This document shows positions 46,035 to 60,249 of a DNA stretch of 64,000 nucleotides, in pieces (position 1 is the first letter of the stretch; each line of letters starts with the position of its first letter). Source of the stretch: Oscillibacter valericigenes Sjm18-20 (GTDB taxonomy: Bacteria > Bacillota > Clostridia > Oscillospirales > Oscillospiraceae); the NCBI GenBank assembly GCA_000283575.1, contig AP012044.1, positions 372,001 to 436,000 on the forward strand, given 5' to 3'. The notes beneath the pieces are model-generated. The model saw only the letters and a list, made by a program, of their open reading frames with translations. It did no database searches and was not told where the DNA came from. A program made the position numbers and the translations under genes.

Positions 46035-48305
46035 TTATACCCCGGACGGGCCATTCGTCAACCTCTGGACGGCAATCTCCGGGTCATCCGCAAAAAAGGC
46101 GGCTTCCCGGCTGTGGCAGGTGAAAAGAAGGATCTGACGCTTTTTTCCCTCTTCCTTCAAAAGACGCAGGGCGGTCTCACAGCGCAGATCATCGAAATTT
46201 GCCAGAGCATCGTCCAACACCAGCGGAGGCGCTTCCTCCGCCGGCAGGACCAACTCACAGATCGCCAGTCTCGCGGCCAGATACAGTTGGTCGCCCGCCC
46301 CGGCTGAAAGCAGCTGCGCGTCCCGCCAGACCGCGTCTCCCGCCGGTTCGGCGGAGAGGTGGAAACTGCGGTCTAGCACCACGCCGGTGTAGACTCCACC
46401 GGTGAGAGCGGAGAAAATCTGCGCCGTCCGCCGACCCAGCTCCGGGGAAAAACGGTTTTGCAGCTCCGTGTTGGCACCATCCAGCGTTTCCATGGCCAAA
46501 GCGATGGACTGGTATTCGCCCTCCAGAGCTTCAATCTGGCCGGAGAACTGTTCGATCTCCGCTTCCAGCGCGGTTCGGCCGCCCAGAGCGGCAATCTGGC
46601 CGGAGAGACGGTCGGCGGCGGATTGAGCGGCGGAGAGTTCCGCTTTTACGGACAGCAGAGCCGCGTTCAACGCCTCCCGGCTCTGTTTCGGGGGCGCGGG
46701 AAGATCATCCGCGGAAAAGTCTTCGGCGGGAAATTGACGGCTCATAGTCTCGTACCGCAGTCGGGCGGCCTCCGCGGCGGCCTGGGCGGCGGAGAGTTCC
46801 CTGCGCCGGACGGCACACTCCCGCAGTGCTCCGTCGGCGGCGGGAATATCAAAGGCGGCGGGGGCGAACCGGCGGACCTCCAATAGAATTCCCTGCTCGT
46901 TGGAGGTGAGGGAGGCGTAAAGCGCGTCGTAGGTGGCAGTGGCTTTTACAACAGCATTCTGGGTTGCGTCCCGGGCTTGGAAGAGCGCGGCGTAGGTGCC
47001 CGCTAAGGCAGTGATTTCCGCCGTGTCGGCGGTGCCGAAGCGTTTCAGCAATACGGCGTTCCGGGCTTTTGCCGTGCCGCGCAGACAGAGCTTCCAAAGG
47101 ATCGAACTACTGCTTGCGCCCAGCGCAAAGAGAATTCCAGCAGCAGTACCCTGTATGGAAAAGCCGCGACTGCCCTTCCATACAAGGGCAAAGACGGACA
47201 GAACGAAGCAGAGAATGGCTAGGATCGCTAGAATTACTCTGGCGGGCGTCAGAGGCGTACGAACGGACGGCACTGTGGCGGCCTCTTTTTTAGCCTCCTC
47301 CACCGATTTTCCGGCAAACGGACTTTCGCTGACGGCGGTCTCCGCCTTGACGCTGGCCTTCATGGCCGCGTCCTTTTCCGCCATGGCCCTGTCCACGCTT
47401 TTGCGCACCGTCTCCAGATTGACGATAGCCCCCCGGAGTCGGGCGATCATCTCGTTTTCCGGCAGACGCGATTCCTCCGCCTGCCGGCGGAGATTGGCGG
47501 CTGTCTGCTCCGCTTCCGCGGCGGCGGACTCCGCATCTGCAAGAACCCGGCGTTTCCGGGCCGCGTCCCAGCGGTCGTGGAGGGTCAAAAGCGAGGAGAG
47601 GTCCGCTTCCCGCTGCGTCAGGTCAGAAATCTTCCGCCGGGCCTCCGCCAGCTGACTTTCCGCACCCGCCAGAGTGTCAAGCTGCCGCCTTGCCTCCGAC
47701 AGCTCCAGCTCCAGCGCCGGAATCTGACCGGTTTTATTGTGGCGGCGGCGATTCAATTGTTTTTTTAACGTATCGGCGGCCTCAGAGTAGGACGTGTCTT
47801 CCTCGCCGGTGGTGATGAGGGCGGCAATCCGCTTTTCAAGGCCCGCGTCCTGACTGATGGCAAGGCCAGCCTGACGGATGAAGGCGCTGCGCTCATAGAC
47901 CTCCCGACTGACGCCCAGCAGAGTCTCACCGCAGTTTTGACCGGTAATGCTCAGGTACTCGTCGCCGGTTCCGGCATAGACTGCCTTAAAATCGCCCATG
48001 GGGGCGGTTTGTCGCTTTGTCTCCCGGAAAAGTGTCAACTCCTCATTCCCGGCGCGGCAGTCCAGACGGCCGGACATGGCCGCGCCGCTCCAGGGCGCGT
48101 AGCGGTTCTTATCCGCAATAAAGCCCGCCCGATCCCGTTCCCGGCTGTTGATGCCGTACAGCATGGAAAGCAGAAACGCGCACCAGGTGGATTTGCCGGT
48201 CTCATTGGGAGCCTGCAAAATGTTAAGGCCGTTGGACAGAACCAGCGTGTCCTGATTCAATTTGCCGAATGTGGCACTCATACGATGGATACGCAGAGAG
48301 ATCAC
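46035..48305 (-). CDS. YhaN/SbcC-like AAA ATPase with internal membrane segments
   Basis: This 756-residue protein has an N-terminal Walker A (LQAPNETGKSTWCAFLLSML), long coiled coils, a hydrophobic hairpin in the middle (VILAILAILCFVLSVFALVW and a second), further coiled coil and a C-terminal ABC-type signature/Walker B (LLSAGAGDQLYLAARLA, PPLVLDDALANFDD). This is the SMC/SbcC-like layout of YhaN. In many Firmicutes it is paired with an SbcD/YhaO-like nuclease gene, absent here: upstream is the rRNA promoter region. It probably acts in DNA repair at the membrane. Confidence 0.88.
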   Translation of the reverse strand: MISLRIHRMSATFGKLNQDTLVLSNGLNILQAPNETGKSTWCAFLLSMLYGINSRERDRAGFIADKNRYAPWSGAAMSGRLDCRAGNEELTLFRETKRQTAPMGDFKAVYAGTGDEYLSITGQNCGETLLGVSREVYERSAFIRQAGLAISQDAGLEKRIAALITTGEEDTSYSEAADTLKKQLNRRRHNKTGQIPALELELSEARRQLDTLAGAESQLAEARRKISDLTQREADLSSLLTLHDRWDAARKRRVLADAESAAAEAEQTAANLRRQAEESRLPENEMIARLRGAIVNLETVRKSVDRAMAEKDAAMKASVKAETAVSESPFAGKSVEEAKKEAATVPSVRTPLTPARVILAILAILCFVLSVFALVWKGSRGFSIQGTAAGILFALGASSSSILWKLCLRGTAKARNAVLLKRFGTADTAEITALAGTYAALFQARDATQNAVVKATATYDALYASLTSNEQGILLEVRRFAPAAFDIPAADGALRECAVRRRELSAAQAAAEAARLRYETMSRQFPAEDFSADDLPAPPKQSREALNAALLSVKAELSAAQSAADRLSGQIAALGGRTALEAEIEQFSGQIEALEGEYQSIALAMETLDGANTELQNRFSPELGRRTAQIFSALTGGVYTGVVLDRSFHLSAEPAGDAVWRDAQLLSAGAGDQLYLAARLAICELVLPAEEAPPLVLDDALANFDDLRCETALRLLKEEGKKRQILLFTCHSREAAFFADDPEIAVQRLTNGPSGV

Positions 48306-48450
48306 CTCTGTTTAATAAATTTCATATATGCACACGATACCATATATAAAAAGAAAAAACCACAGCTATTTCAAAATTGCCCGCAAAAGACGCGGTATAA
48401 GGCAGGAAGATGGCAAACATGAAAAAAAATAAAAAAGAAGTCGAAAAGGG
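48306..48450. other. Intergenic region between the YhaN-like gene and rRNA promoters
   Basis: AT-rich, with the divergent promoter region of the ATPase gene (ATATATGGTATCG on the minus strand). No gene. Confidence 0.5.
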
Positions 48451-48451
48451 A

Positions 48452-48480
48452 TTGACAAAAAGGGAGAAGGCTGGTATTCT
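48452..48480 (+). promoter_or_regulatory. rRNA promoter P1
   Basis: TTGACA (48452-48457), 17-bp spacer, TATTCT (48475-48480). A small CCGC-GAGA-GCGG hairpin follows. Confidence 0.85.
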
Positions 48481-48547
48481 AACAAAGCTGTCCGCGAGAG
48501 CGGGGTGCGGAACTGAAAAGGGGAAGTTAAGTGCTTGAAAAAAGTTC

Positions 48548-48577
48548 TTGACAAAACACAGGAAAGTGTGGTAACCT
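48548..48577 (+). promoter_or_regulatory. rRNA promoter P2
   Basis: TTGACA (48548-48553), 18-bp spacer, TAACCT (48572-48577). It is followed by a short GC hairpin like P1. Confidence 0.75.
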
Positions 48578-48635
48578 AATCAGGCTGTTTCGCAGAGGCG
48601 GCGCGGCAAAAAGTCAAAAAGAGTTGAAAAAACTC

Positions 48636-48664
48636 TTGACAAACGGCCAAGCGTCCTGTACAAT
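48636..48664 (+). promoter_or_regulatory. rRNA promoter P3
   Basis: TTGACA (48636-48641), 17-bp spacer, TACAAT (48659-48664), followed by CCGC-CGAA-GCGG. It is the promoter nearest to 16S. Confidence 0.88.
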
Positions 48665-48697
48665 AGCAATGTTCCGCCGAAAGCGGCGTGTACCTTG

Positions 48698-48716
48698 TAA
48701 ATTAAACAACGTAACG
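48698..48716 (+). other. 5' arm of pre-16S processing stem
   Basis: These 19 nt (TAAATTAAACAACGTAACG) are perfectly complementary to 50488-50506 downstream of 16S, the expected double-stranded RNase III substrate. Confidence 0.85.
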
Positions 48717-48888
48717 AAAAAAGAAAGCACCAGCGGTAGACGCTTTGTGAGAAATCACGAAGTGTCGCCGGATAAGTTGCAAGGCCGGGTTAAGTCAATT
48801 ACCGGGGCTTGTAACTATAAAAACATGAAGCTATGATGATAGCTCTGTAAAAGATTAGATCGGGTCGCAAGGCTCGTTTTGATACCAT

Positions 48889-50427
<1,539 letters not shown>

Positions 50428-50487
50428 CTCAGCGTCTTGATAAGATGCTGTAACTTCCTAAGGTCAGCCGTTGGAGCGGAATGGAGT

Positions 50488-50506
50488 CGTTACGTTGTTT
50501 AATTTA
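50488..50506 (+). other. 3' arm of pre-16S processing stem
   Basis: CGTTACGTTGTTTAATTTA pairs with 48698-48716. Confidence 0.85.
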
Positions 50507-50549
50507 GAGGGTATACGTCCGAAGTGCGGACGAAGCCCGGGAGATCGAC

Positions 50550-50625
50550 GGGGGATTAGCTCAGCTGGGAGAGCGCCTGATTTGCATTCAGGAGGTCAAC
50601 GGTTCGATCCCGTTATTCTCCACCA
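50550..50625 (+). tRNA. tRNA-Ala(UGC)
   Basis: Complete cloverleaf with D-arm TAGCTCAGCTGGGAGAG, anticodon TGC in ATTTGCATT, T-arm GGTTCGATCC and encoded CCA. It lies in the 16S-23S spacer. Confidence 0.97.
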
Positions 50626-50760
50626 AAAAAGAGAACCAAGTGTTTAATCGTCCAAACTCGCGGAGAAATTTCCAATTTCGACGCGAAGAGGAGGAACAAC
50701 GCAGCGGCATGAGGTTTCGGCGAAGCCGGAAGCGAATAAAGCGAAGTTTGTTTCGACGAC

Positions 50761-50837
50761 GGGCCCGTAGCTCAGCTGGCTAGAGCGTGCGACTGATAAT
50801 CGCAAGGTCGGTGGTTCGAGCCCACTCGGGCCCACCA
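50761..50837 (+). tRNA. tRNA-Ile(GAU)
   Basis: Complete cloverleaf, anticodon GAT in CTGATAATC, encoded CCA. It follows tRNA-Ala, the reverse of the most common Ile-Ala spacer order. Confidence 0.97.
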
Positions 50838-50912
50838 AACAGTGATTTGCTGTTGGATCTCAAAGCCTAAGGAATTGGACTTTGAGATCTGGCTTCAAAA
50901 GAGGCTGGAAGC

Positions 50913-50940
50913 TGCACCTTGAAAACTGAACAATGTATGA
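50913..50940 (+). other. 5' arm of pre-23S processing stem
   Basis: It pairs over about 28 nt with 54161-54188, with two G-U pairs and one mismatch. Confidence 0.8.
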
Positions 50941-51281
50941 AGAATGAAGTAAGGCAACAGAGAGGTTTTTCATAAATCAAGAAATTGGTTGTGGAAAATA
51001 GCAAGATATTTTAATTGTGGAACAACATCTATTTAGATGAAGGGTAACAATTACAGTTTCGAACGAGAAAATCTTTGTGATTGCCTGCATGATTACTCAT
51101 TTATAAGAGAACCAAATCTCTATAAAATGACAAAAGTCAGTGAGAGACAAGTATTTCGTCTTTCGTTTTCAACGTTTTTAAACCCATTCAAAACTTGTTT
51201 TGAATGGAAGAGGAGGCGCGATGGAGCGAGAGAGCTTTGCCCACAGGGCGAAGCGAAGGATGCGAAGTCTGCGCCGACGAA

Positions 51282-54126
<2,845 letters not shown>

Positions 54127-54160
54127 TACAATTATGCAGGCAATAAGCCTTGAAAGGAAA

Positions 54161-54188
54161 TCATACATTGTTCGGTTTTGAGGGTGCA
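54161..54188 (+). other. 3' arm of pre-23S processing stem
   Basis: TCATACATTGTTCGGTTTTG and the next 8 nt pair with 50913-50940. Confidence 0.8.
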
Positions 54189-54253
54189 GAAAGTCCTTGT
54201 TCGCTCTTAGAGAGGGCAAAGGATGGAAAGCGTTTCTCAAGGGAAAAGAACCC

Positions 54254-54329
54254 GCACCTTTAGCTCAGTTGGTAGAGCAACTGACTCTTAATCAGTGGGT
54301 CCCCGGTTTGAGTCCGTGAAGGTGCACCA
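54254..54329 (+). tRNA. tRNA-Lys(CUU)
   Basis: Complete cloverleaf (GCACCTTTAGCTCAG..., anticodon CTT in CTCTTAA), encoded CCA. It lies between 23S and 5S. Confidence 0.96.
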
Positions 54330-54482
54330 GAACTCATTCGAGGTGTGCTCGATGCGGGTACACCTCGGATGGGGAAGTTTAAAACCTCCGTTCCCGTATT
54401 CTATTTGAGTTTGGCAATGCTGAGTTTAAATGGAAGAGGAGGCACAGCGAAGCGAATGGAGCGGAGTTTGTGCCGACGACGC

Positions 54483-54557
54483 GGCCCGTTGGTCAAGTGG
54501 TTAAGACAGCGGCCTCTCACGCCGTTAACATCGGTTCGAATCCGGTACGGGTCACCA
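54483..54557 (+). tRNA. tRNA-Glu(CUC)
   Basis: GGCCCGT/ACGGGTC acceptor, anticodon CTC in CTCTCAC, encoded CCA. Second tRNA of the 23S-5S spacer. Confidence 0.95.
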
Positions 54558-54761
54558 ATTCTTTTCTTGACAGATGCATTGAAATCCTCTATAATGTAGC
54601 TTGTTCTTCGGGTAACCGAATGACATATACTCCCAGGTGTTTTATTTCGATTCAAAACGCAAACCGGCGAAATGTTTGTGTTTTGAATAGGAGCAGCAAT
54701 GAAATGAGAGAGTTTTGACCTATGGTCAAAGCGAAAGATATGAAGTTTGCTGCGACGCAGT

Positions 54762-54878
<117 letters not shown>

Positions 54879-54908
54879 AACTCTGATTTTTAAAAGTCAG
54901 AGTTTTGC
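54879..54908 (+). terminator. Hairpin after 5S
   Basis: AAAACTCTGA and TCAGAGTTTT pair around a 10-nt A/T loop. It is followed after a few bases by more tRNA genes, so read-through or processing must occur. Confidence 0.6.
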
Positions 54909-54912
54909 ATAT

Positions 54913-54988
54913 TCCTCCTTAGCTCAGTTGGTAGAGCACGCGGCTGTTAACCGCGTTGTCGTTGGTTCGAGTCCAACAGGGGGAGCCA
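54913..54988 (+). tRNA. tRNA-Asn(GUU)
   Basis: Complete cloverleaf, anticodon GTT in CTGTTAA, ends GAGCCA. Confidence 0.96.
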
Positions 54989-55041
54989 AAAGAGTGTATT
55001 GCCGCCACATGGTGGCGGCAATATTTCTCTTAGATTTAAGC

Positions 55042-55118
55042 GGGCCTTTAGCTCAGTTGGTTAGAGCAGTCGGCTCATAACCGATCGGTCCCGGGTTCGA
55101 GTCCCCGAAGGCCCACCA
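55042..55118 (+). tRNA. tRNA-Met(CAU), elongator type
   Basis: GGGCCTT acceptor paired with AAGGCCC, anticodon CAT in CTCATAA, encoded CCA. Confidence 0.93.
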
Positions 55119-55156
55119 ATTATGGTTTTCGCCTGTTGGGGAGCTACAAGCGAGAT

Positions 55157-55232
55157 AGGGGTATAGCTCAGTTGGTAGAGCAGCGGTCTCCAAAACCGCG
55201 TGCCGAGGGTTCAAGTCCTTCTGCCCCTGCCA
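55157..55232 (+). tRNA. tRNA-Trp(CCA)
   Basis: AGGGGTA acceptor paired with TGCCCCT, anticodon CCA in CTCCAAA, ends GCCA. Confidence 0.95.
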
Positions 55233-55294
55233 TAAAAGTCTTTACAACGGCTGTTGTATTTAATATAATTAATACATTGTCGAGCCACATATAT

Positions 55295-55371
55295 GGCCCG
55301 GTAGTTCAGTTGGTTAGAACGCTAGCCTGTCACGCTAGAGGTCGACGGTTCGAGCCCGTTCCGGGTCGCCA
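55295..55371 (+). tRNA. tRNA-Asp(GUC)
   Basis: GGCCCGG acceptor paired with CCGGGTC, anticodon GTC in CTGTCAC, ends GCCA. Confidence 0.96.
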
Positions 55372-55376
55372 TATAT

Positions 55377-55452
<76 letters not shown>

Positions 55453-55489
55453 AAAGCCACCGCTTTTTGTGGAAAACGGTGGCTTTTTT
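55453..55489 (+). terminator. Terminator of the rRNA-tRNA operon
   Basis: AAAAGCCACCG and CGGTGGCTTTTTT form a strong stem followed by a T-run. Confidence 0.9.
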
Positions 55490-55526
55490 CTATTAAAAAG
55501 TTCTGAATTAATTTAACGAAAATTTC

Positions 55527-55549
55527 TGACCCACACCGTGACCCACACG
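55527..55549 (+). repeat. 23-bp element-end motif, copy 2
   Basis: The same 23 bp as 23318-23340 and 61139-61161. Here it lies between the operon terminator and the integrase, followed by GGAAA and GAATAAAGA as in the other copies, so it may belong to the attachment region. Confidence 0.7.
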
Positions 55550-55571
55550 TGGAAATGCCCCAAGACGAATA

Positions 55572-55606
55572 AAGACCACCGGACAGGAAACTGCCCGGTG
55601 GTTTTT
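55572..55606. terminator. Hairpin after integrase
   Basis: ACCACCGGACAG-GAAA-CTGCCCGGTGGT with a T-run on the + strand side. Confidence 0.75.
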
Positions 55607-55631
55607 CCATTTTTGGAGAAACATTTGGTGG

Positions 55632-56783
55632 TTATATCACTTTTGCCATCACCTCACCCATGGTGATTGCTGCCGCGTCCTGAGCCTGCCGGGTGGCGTG
55701 GGTGTAGGTTCGGAGGGTAAAGCCGGCGTCGTAGTGACCCAGCATGGCAGAAACGGTCTTCACATCCACGCCGTTTTGTAGCGCTGTCGTGGCGAACGTG
55801 TGCCGGAGTTCATGAAATTTCAGGTGTGGGAGTCCCGCATCCTTCAAAATCTTTTTATGGATGTTTACCACCGAGTCGGGATGGTACATCCCACCGGTAA
55901 TGGGGGATGGGAAGAGGCAGGGACTGTCAGGATGTTTGTTGTGTTCCGTGATGAGCAGGTCAATGGCCTCCTGCGGGACGGACACCAGCCGGATGGAGTT
56001 TTCCGTTTTTGGTTGGGAGAGGACGCATTCTCCGTTGGGGTTGCGAACATATTGTTTGCTGACGGAGATCGTATTATGAGCCGTGTCCACATCACTCCAG
56101 AGAAGCGCAACCAGTTCTCCTTTACGCAATCCGCTGACCAGTTCCAGATAGAACATTGGCAGGGCGTTCCGCTGAGCGGCGGCCTCCAGATAGACCTTGA
56201 TGCTTTCCAATGAAAGCACATTCATCTCCACCTTCCTTACTTTTGGCACGATGCAGTCGTCAGTGGGGTTACGCTGGATGAGCCGTTCTTTGACAGCCCG
56301 CTCGAAGGCACAGTGAAGCATCAGATGGAGACTGCGCACCGTGGTGCTGCTGAGCCCGGTTCCGCTTTTGAAGGTGGTATGAACCCGACCGTTTTCCTGA
56401 AGATTCCTGTACAGCTTATGAAGGTCACGGGAGACCAGCTTGCTGAGCTTGATGTCTCCAATGCGGGGGATGGCATAGACATTCATCATCAACTCGTAGC
56501 GGTTTTGCGTCGCCAAGCGGATATTGGGCTTGGCGTAGAGCTCATACCAGGTATGCAGCCAAGATGCTACCGTATAATCGCCCGTATGGCTCATGTCCAA
56601 ACCTGCGGTTTCCTCAATTGCCTTTTTCAGCTTTCCCTTGACCTCGGTCTGTGTCTTACCCAGTACGTTTCTAATGATGCGCTTTCCAGTGTCGGCGTTG
56701 TAGCCGGCAGTATACCGGCCATCCCAGCGGCCGTCCGACCGTTTGCGAATATTGCCTTCGCCATTGGCTCGCTTCTTTGCCAT
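55632..56783 (-). CDS. Tyrosine-type site-specific integrase
   Basis: This 383-residue protein starts at ATG 56781-56783 (MAKKRANGEGNIRKRSDGRW), the AP2-like arm-binding domain of ICE/phage integrases. It has a SAM-like core-binding domain (YTVASWLHTWYELYAKPNIR) and the catalytic set R (SGLRKGEL), H-x-x-R (FHELRHTFAT), H (MLGHYDAG) and Tyr (LRTYTHAT). It looks intact. Its place at the end of the tRNA array and its direction are typical of an element integrated there. Confidence 0.93.
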   Translation of the reverse strand: MAKKRANGEGNIRKRSDGRWDGRYTAGYNADTGKRIIRNVLGKTQTEVKGKLKKAIEETAGLDMSHTGDYTVASWLHTWYELYAKPNIRLATQNRYELMMNVYAIPRIGDIKLSKLVSRDLHKLYRNLQENGRVHTTFKSGTGLSSTTVRSLHLMLHCAFERAVKERLIQRNPTDDCIVPKVRKVEMNVLSLESIKVYLEAAAQRNALPMFYLELVSGLRKGELVALLWSDVDTAHNTISVSKQYVRNPNGECVLSQPKTENSIRLVSVPQEAIDLLITEHNKHPDSPCLFPSPITGGMYHPDSVVNIHKKILKDAGLPHLKFHELRHTFATTALQNGVDVKTVSAMLGHYDAGFTLRTYTHATRQAQDAAAITMGEVMAKVI

Positions 56784-56987
56784 AAAATCAGCTACTTTGT
56801 AATGACCCACAATACCATACAGCAATCGCAACCGCCATGAGATCAGCGCGAAGTTATCAGAAAGTTATCAATTGAAGGAAGATTCTTTTCTTTGGTTATG
56901 GCGGCGTAGATTTTGGATCATTCATTACTGGAACGCGCCCCTCGGTCTTATGAAACATAGATTGCAAAACTTGGGATGGTGTTGTTT

Positions 56988-57299
56988 TCACATTGGATGT
57001 TCCTCCTCGTTCAGAACCCGTGCGTGTTCTTCTTCCTCTTTATCGAAAGAGTAGGGTGGCCGGTCGGATAGCTCCCGATTAATTCCGATCGCCAGTCGAT
57101 AGCCGTTTGTAAAGCTGCGTAGCGATGTTTCGTCTCGAATCGCATTTTCCAGATTGATAAGGCGGAGAAGTAGCTTTCGATCCTGCTTGTCCAGCCGCCC
57201 ATGCAGTTCATCGTGGACTCGGTTCAGTTCTCGATTAAAAGCTTCGCATTGCGGCGGCGTATCAAACCGCTGCCGCAATGCCCTCATGTAGTCGTACAT
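56988..57299 (-). CDS. Small mobile-element protein, unknown function
   Basis: The 103-residue charged, helical protein (MYDYMRALRQRFDTPPQCEA, LDKQDRKLLLRLINLENAIR, FTNGYRLAIGINREL) resembles short proteins found near integrases of gut Clostridia elements (possibly DUF6809-like). Its function is unknown. Confidence 0.6.
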   Translation of the reverse strand: MYDYMRALRQRFDTPPQCEAFNRELNRVHDELHGRLDKQDRKLLLRLINLENAIRDETSLRSFTNGYRLAIGINRELSDRPPYSFDKEEEEHARVLNEEEHPM

Positions 57300-57388
57300 C
57301 GTGTTGCCCCCTTTTCAAGACAACACATATACCACAACAGTCGGCACAAAGCTATTAAAAAATGCAGTGTTTCGAATGGCTTGGAGGT

Positions 57389-57463
57389 TTAAATTTTGCC
57401 TCGAAGATACTCCTTGCCGACACGGTAGGCGGCGTAGTGACTTTTAACGATTAGCTTCGCCAT
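57389..57463 (-). CDS. 24-residue peptide gene
   Basis: MAKLIVKSHYAAYRVGKEYL and RGKI-stop; ATG overlaps the stop of the gene upstream (TGATG). It is basic, with function unknown. It may be a real coupled small gene of the element. Confidence 0.4.
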   Translation of the reverse strand: MAKLIVKSHYAAYRVGKEYLRGKI

Positions 57464-57864
57464 CACTCGTCACCCGCATCCTGCATTTCCTGCTCCAGCG
57501 AGAGGATGCCGTGGGTCTGCTTCACGTTCTGCACACTGGCTGCTCTGCGCTGGCGCAGGCCAGCCTCGGTGAACTCATATACGTCCGCGAGAACGCCTAC
57601 GTTCATGTTTGTCGCCACCACCAGCTTGAACAGCAACTTCGAGATGTGATCCTCGAATATGCCGAGCCGACCGTCCAGGTATAATTGGATTGCTTGCGGA
57701 AGGAACATCCCGGCATCACCTGCAGTCAGGTACCCATGGTAGAAGTCCAACGCTTTTCGTACGACTTCTGCCGCGCTTCGGCTCCCGCCCAGGTCCTGAC
57801 AACGGTCAATCTTGTCTTTCTGGTCCTCAGTAAAATAGGCTGCGAATTTTTAAGCTTTCTCCAT
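57463..57864 (-). pseudogene. Mobile-element accessory protein with early nonsense codon
   Basis: ATG 57862-57864 opens MEKA, then TAA (57850-57852) interrupts before KFAAYFTEDQKDKIDRCQDL, AAEVVRKALDFYHGYLTAGD and FLDGRLGIFEDHISKLLFKL-like sequence. The frame is otherwise open to 57463. I recognise the type as a conserved accessory protein near relaxase genes of Firmicute mobilisable elements. One base change would restore it. Confidence 0.6.
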
Positions 57865-58045
57865 ATCTGCCTCTCTTTCCGGCTCTGCCCCCCCGGTCAA
57901 AGCCTTATCCTGTCGTGATGTTTCGGCCTAATGACCCTATCAAGCCGTTTCTTCTCTGATTTTGACCCCATTTACGGCTAACTGAAAAACCCCCGTAACT
58001 GCCCGCACTGCGGGCAGATGTGACCGGGCAGGCGACGCCTGCCTT

Positions 58046-58351
58046 TTATCCTGCTTCTTTTTTCGTCCCGCGCAAGTTCTCCGGAAGCGGTTCAATTTTG
58101 CCCGTATCGTCTTCGATGGGGCTGGGACTTGCTTCCTCCGGCAAAACCTCACACAGCAGCTCACGGGGGCTGACATGGCCGAACTTGGCCAGCTTCTTTG
58201 CTACGCGCTGCTTTGTGAGATCGGCCTCAACGCGAGCAAACTGATTCTCGTTAAAAAGGTTGATTGCCTCCTGAATGGGGCGAATGGTGTAGAGCAGACT
58301 GCCGCATATATGCATCGAAAATTGCGACAAATTCCTTGCCATGGTTTGCAA
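58046..58351 (-). pseudogene. C-terminal part of a mobile-element protein
   Basis: ARNLSQFSMHICGSLLYTIR, then INLFNENQFARVEADLTKQR and VSPRELLCEVLPEEASPSPI, ending RGTKKEAG. Upstream the frame is broken (SKKTTKPVEHPDYVILYELA then a stop). A related 100-bp piece lies inverted at 62607-62700. Family not recognised; a relaxase-region protein is likely from context. Confidence 0.45.
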
Positions 58352-58557
58352 CTCAAAAATGTGCGAGTTCGTACAGGATCACATAGTCCGGATGTTCAAC
58401 CGGCTTAGTTGTCTTTTTCGACAGACTGTGCAGATTGTCAGATGACACTTCATGCTCTTTTATAAAATATTGTTAACTTTTTAAAACTGTTGCACGATGA
58501 TATACAATATCCTTCCATTGATACGCTTTTATCAAAAGACTTTTAGGAGGCGTATTT

Positions 58558-60247
58558 GTGAGTAAAGAAGGAATTGGCGAAAATGGGGCCGTCTTGGGGA
58601 GCGGGGACTATTGGAGCCGCGTGAACCGCTCCACATTTTTCGGCGGACTGATGCGGCGGACAACGGAGACAAACTACCAAGAAACACTGCGGGAAACCGG
58701 CAGCCGGGCAGGCGACATGACAGAAGAAATCTACGACGATTTACAGGAGCACAGAAAACAGCTTCCCTCCATTGATTCCGACCGGCGAAACGCCCTTGCA
58801 AAGCAGGTTCGAGGGCTGTATGATGTTATGCAGAATGGCTGGCAGCACCTGCAGCCACAGCGGCGAGTGCGTTGCTATGCTGACCCTGTCCGGATTTTTC
58901 AGCAATCCTTTCAGCGATGACCGTGCGATCCAAAACGCCATCCGCAAAATCAAAAACAATTCGGATTTCTTTGCCGGCGAATGCGTGGATCTTGTTCAGA
59001 AGGCTGCGGACTGGAGCATTTCTTTCGCTGCGGGAAGCAGCGAGAAAAAACGGGCGTTTCTGGAGGAGATTGCGCAGGGAAAGGACAAGAATTTTTTGCA
59101 GGAGGTTCTGGACTCTTACAAAAGCAGCAACGGCAATGCGGATACGCGGGGAAAATGCGGGTATCCCATCGGCAGCAGCGAGTATCTGGATCGCATGGAG
59201 CGAGTTGGTTTCCGTCAGGATGTCCCGGCAACGTGCAGTGCCCGCTGGGGCAGTCCCAACTACAGCGGTCTGTTGAAGGATGCGCTGGAATCCATCGCCC
59301 ACCAACTGGACCGGGATTTGGAGCGCAATGAGCGGGAGAACAATTACATCACGGATGAAACGGAGAGAAATCTGAAAGCCGCTGTCAGCGAGCTGGAACG
59401 CTGCGGCATCAGCACCGGTTCGGCCAACAGTAAGATTGAGAAGCTGGCGTGGTTCGTGGGCGGCGACCCGGCAAAGATCCGGGAATTGCAAAGCAAGCTC
59501 AACCAGCTGGGTGTGGACGAGCATCTCAATGAGGACGGTGTTTACGGGAAGAAAACGCTGGCGGCGTGGGAGAAATTTATCAGCAATTTGGAACACGGAA
59601 CGGTTCCGACGCTGACTTGGATTGACCCATTACAAAGCGATTTAACAGGCATTACGGTTGGCCGTTCAAGATATGGTAAGACTCACAATTTAGACGACGC
59701 GCTTATGATAGGGTCTCATCCATATATTCGGATTGATCCGAAACCGGAAGGAACAGAAACAGCGTGGCCGCGCGGCGTGAAAACGGATATCACCTATCCG
59801 CACATTAATTTCGATCCGAGACCGGATAGCAATTGGCTTTACGACCAAATACAAAGCAACTATAATCATTATCGGCTCAGTGATAGCGCCTACGACAAGC
59901 TAAAAGATTTAAAAGGCGCTGGCAAGATGGTTCATGTTGCTGGAAGAGTGCTGCTGGTCGCAGGGATTGCACTGGATGCGTTGGAGTTGGGGACAACGAT
60001 TGACGCGGACTTAAAGGACGCGGACCGGAAGCTTGGCAAAAATACGCTTTCCACCGCCGTCGGCATCGGCGGAAGCTGGGCGGGCGCCGCGCTGGGGGCA
60101 AAGCTGGGTGCGCTTGCCGGAGCGGCAACCGGCCCGGCCGCGCCTATTGCGGTTCCGGTTCTGAGCCTTGTGTGCGGAATCGGCGGCGCTTTGGGCGGAG
60201 ACGCGCTTGGGCGATACATCGTGGATATTACTTGTACGGAGGATTAG
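58558..60247 (+). CDS. Peptidoglycan-binding, glycine-zipper toxin-like protein, copy 2, frameshifted near residue 100
   Basis: GTG 58558 follows AGGAGG by 7 nt. The N-terminal frame (MSKEGIGENGAVLGSGDYWS, then DMTEEIYDDLQEHRKQL and LAKQVRGLYDVMQNGWQ) runs to 58920. The rest lies in another frame, joined by a one-base shift near 58840-58880 (ECVAMLTLSGFFSNPFSDDR). Domains: helical N-terminus with no obvious signal peptide, PG_binding_1-like repeat (IRELQSKLNQLGV, DGVYGKKTLAAWEKF), conserved linker and a C-terminal glycine-zipper hydrophobic segment (GAALGAKLGALAGAATG). A membrane-acting or cell-wall-targeted effector is inferred, not shown. It ends 2 bp before the immunity-like gene. Corrected length is about 560 residues. 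Confidence 0.65.
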
Positions 60248-60249
60248 AT

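Noticed and set aside
45248..46123. 291-codon plus-strand frame over mrp
   Set aside because: Antisense to the Mrp ATPase. His-rich low-complexity translation.
46996..47655. 219-codon frame opposite the YhaN-like gene
   Set aside because: Antisense shadow in high-GC coiled-coil sequence.
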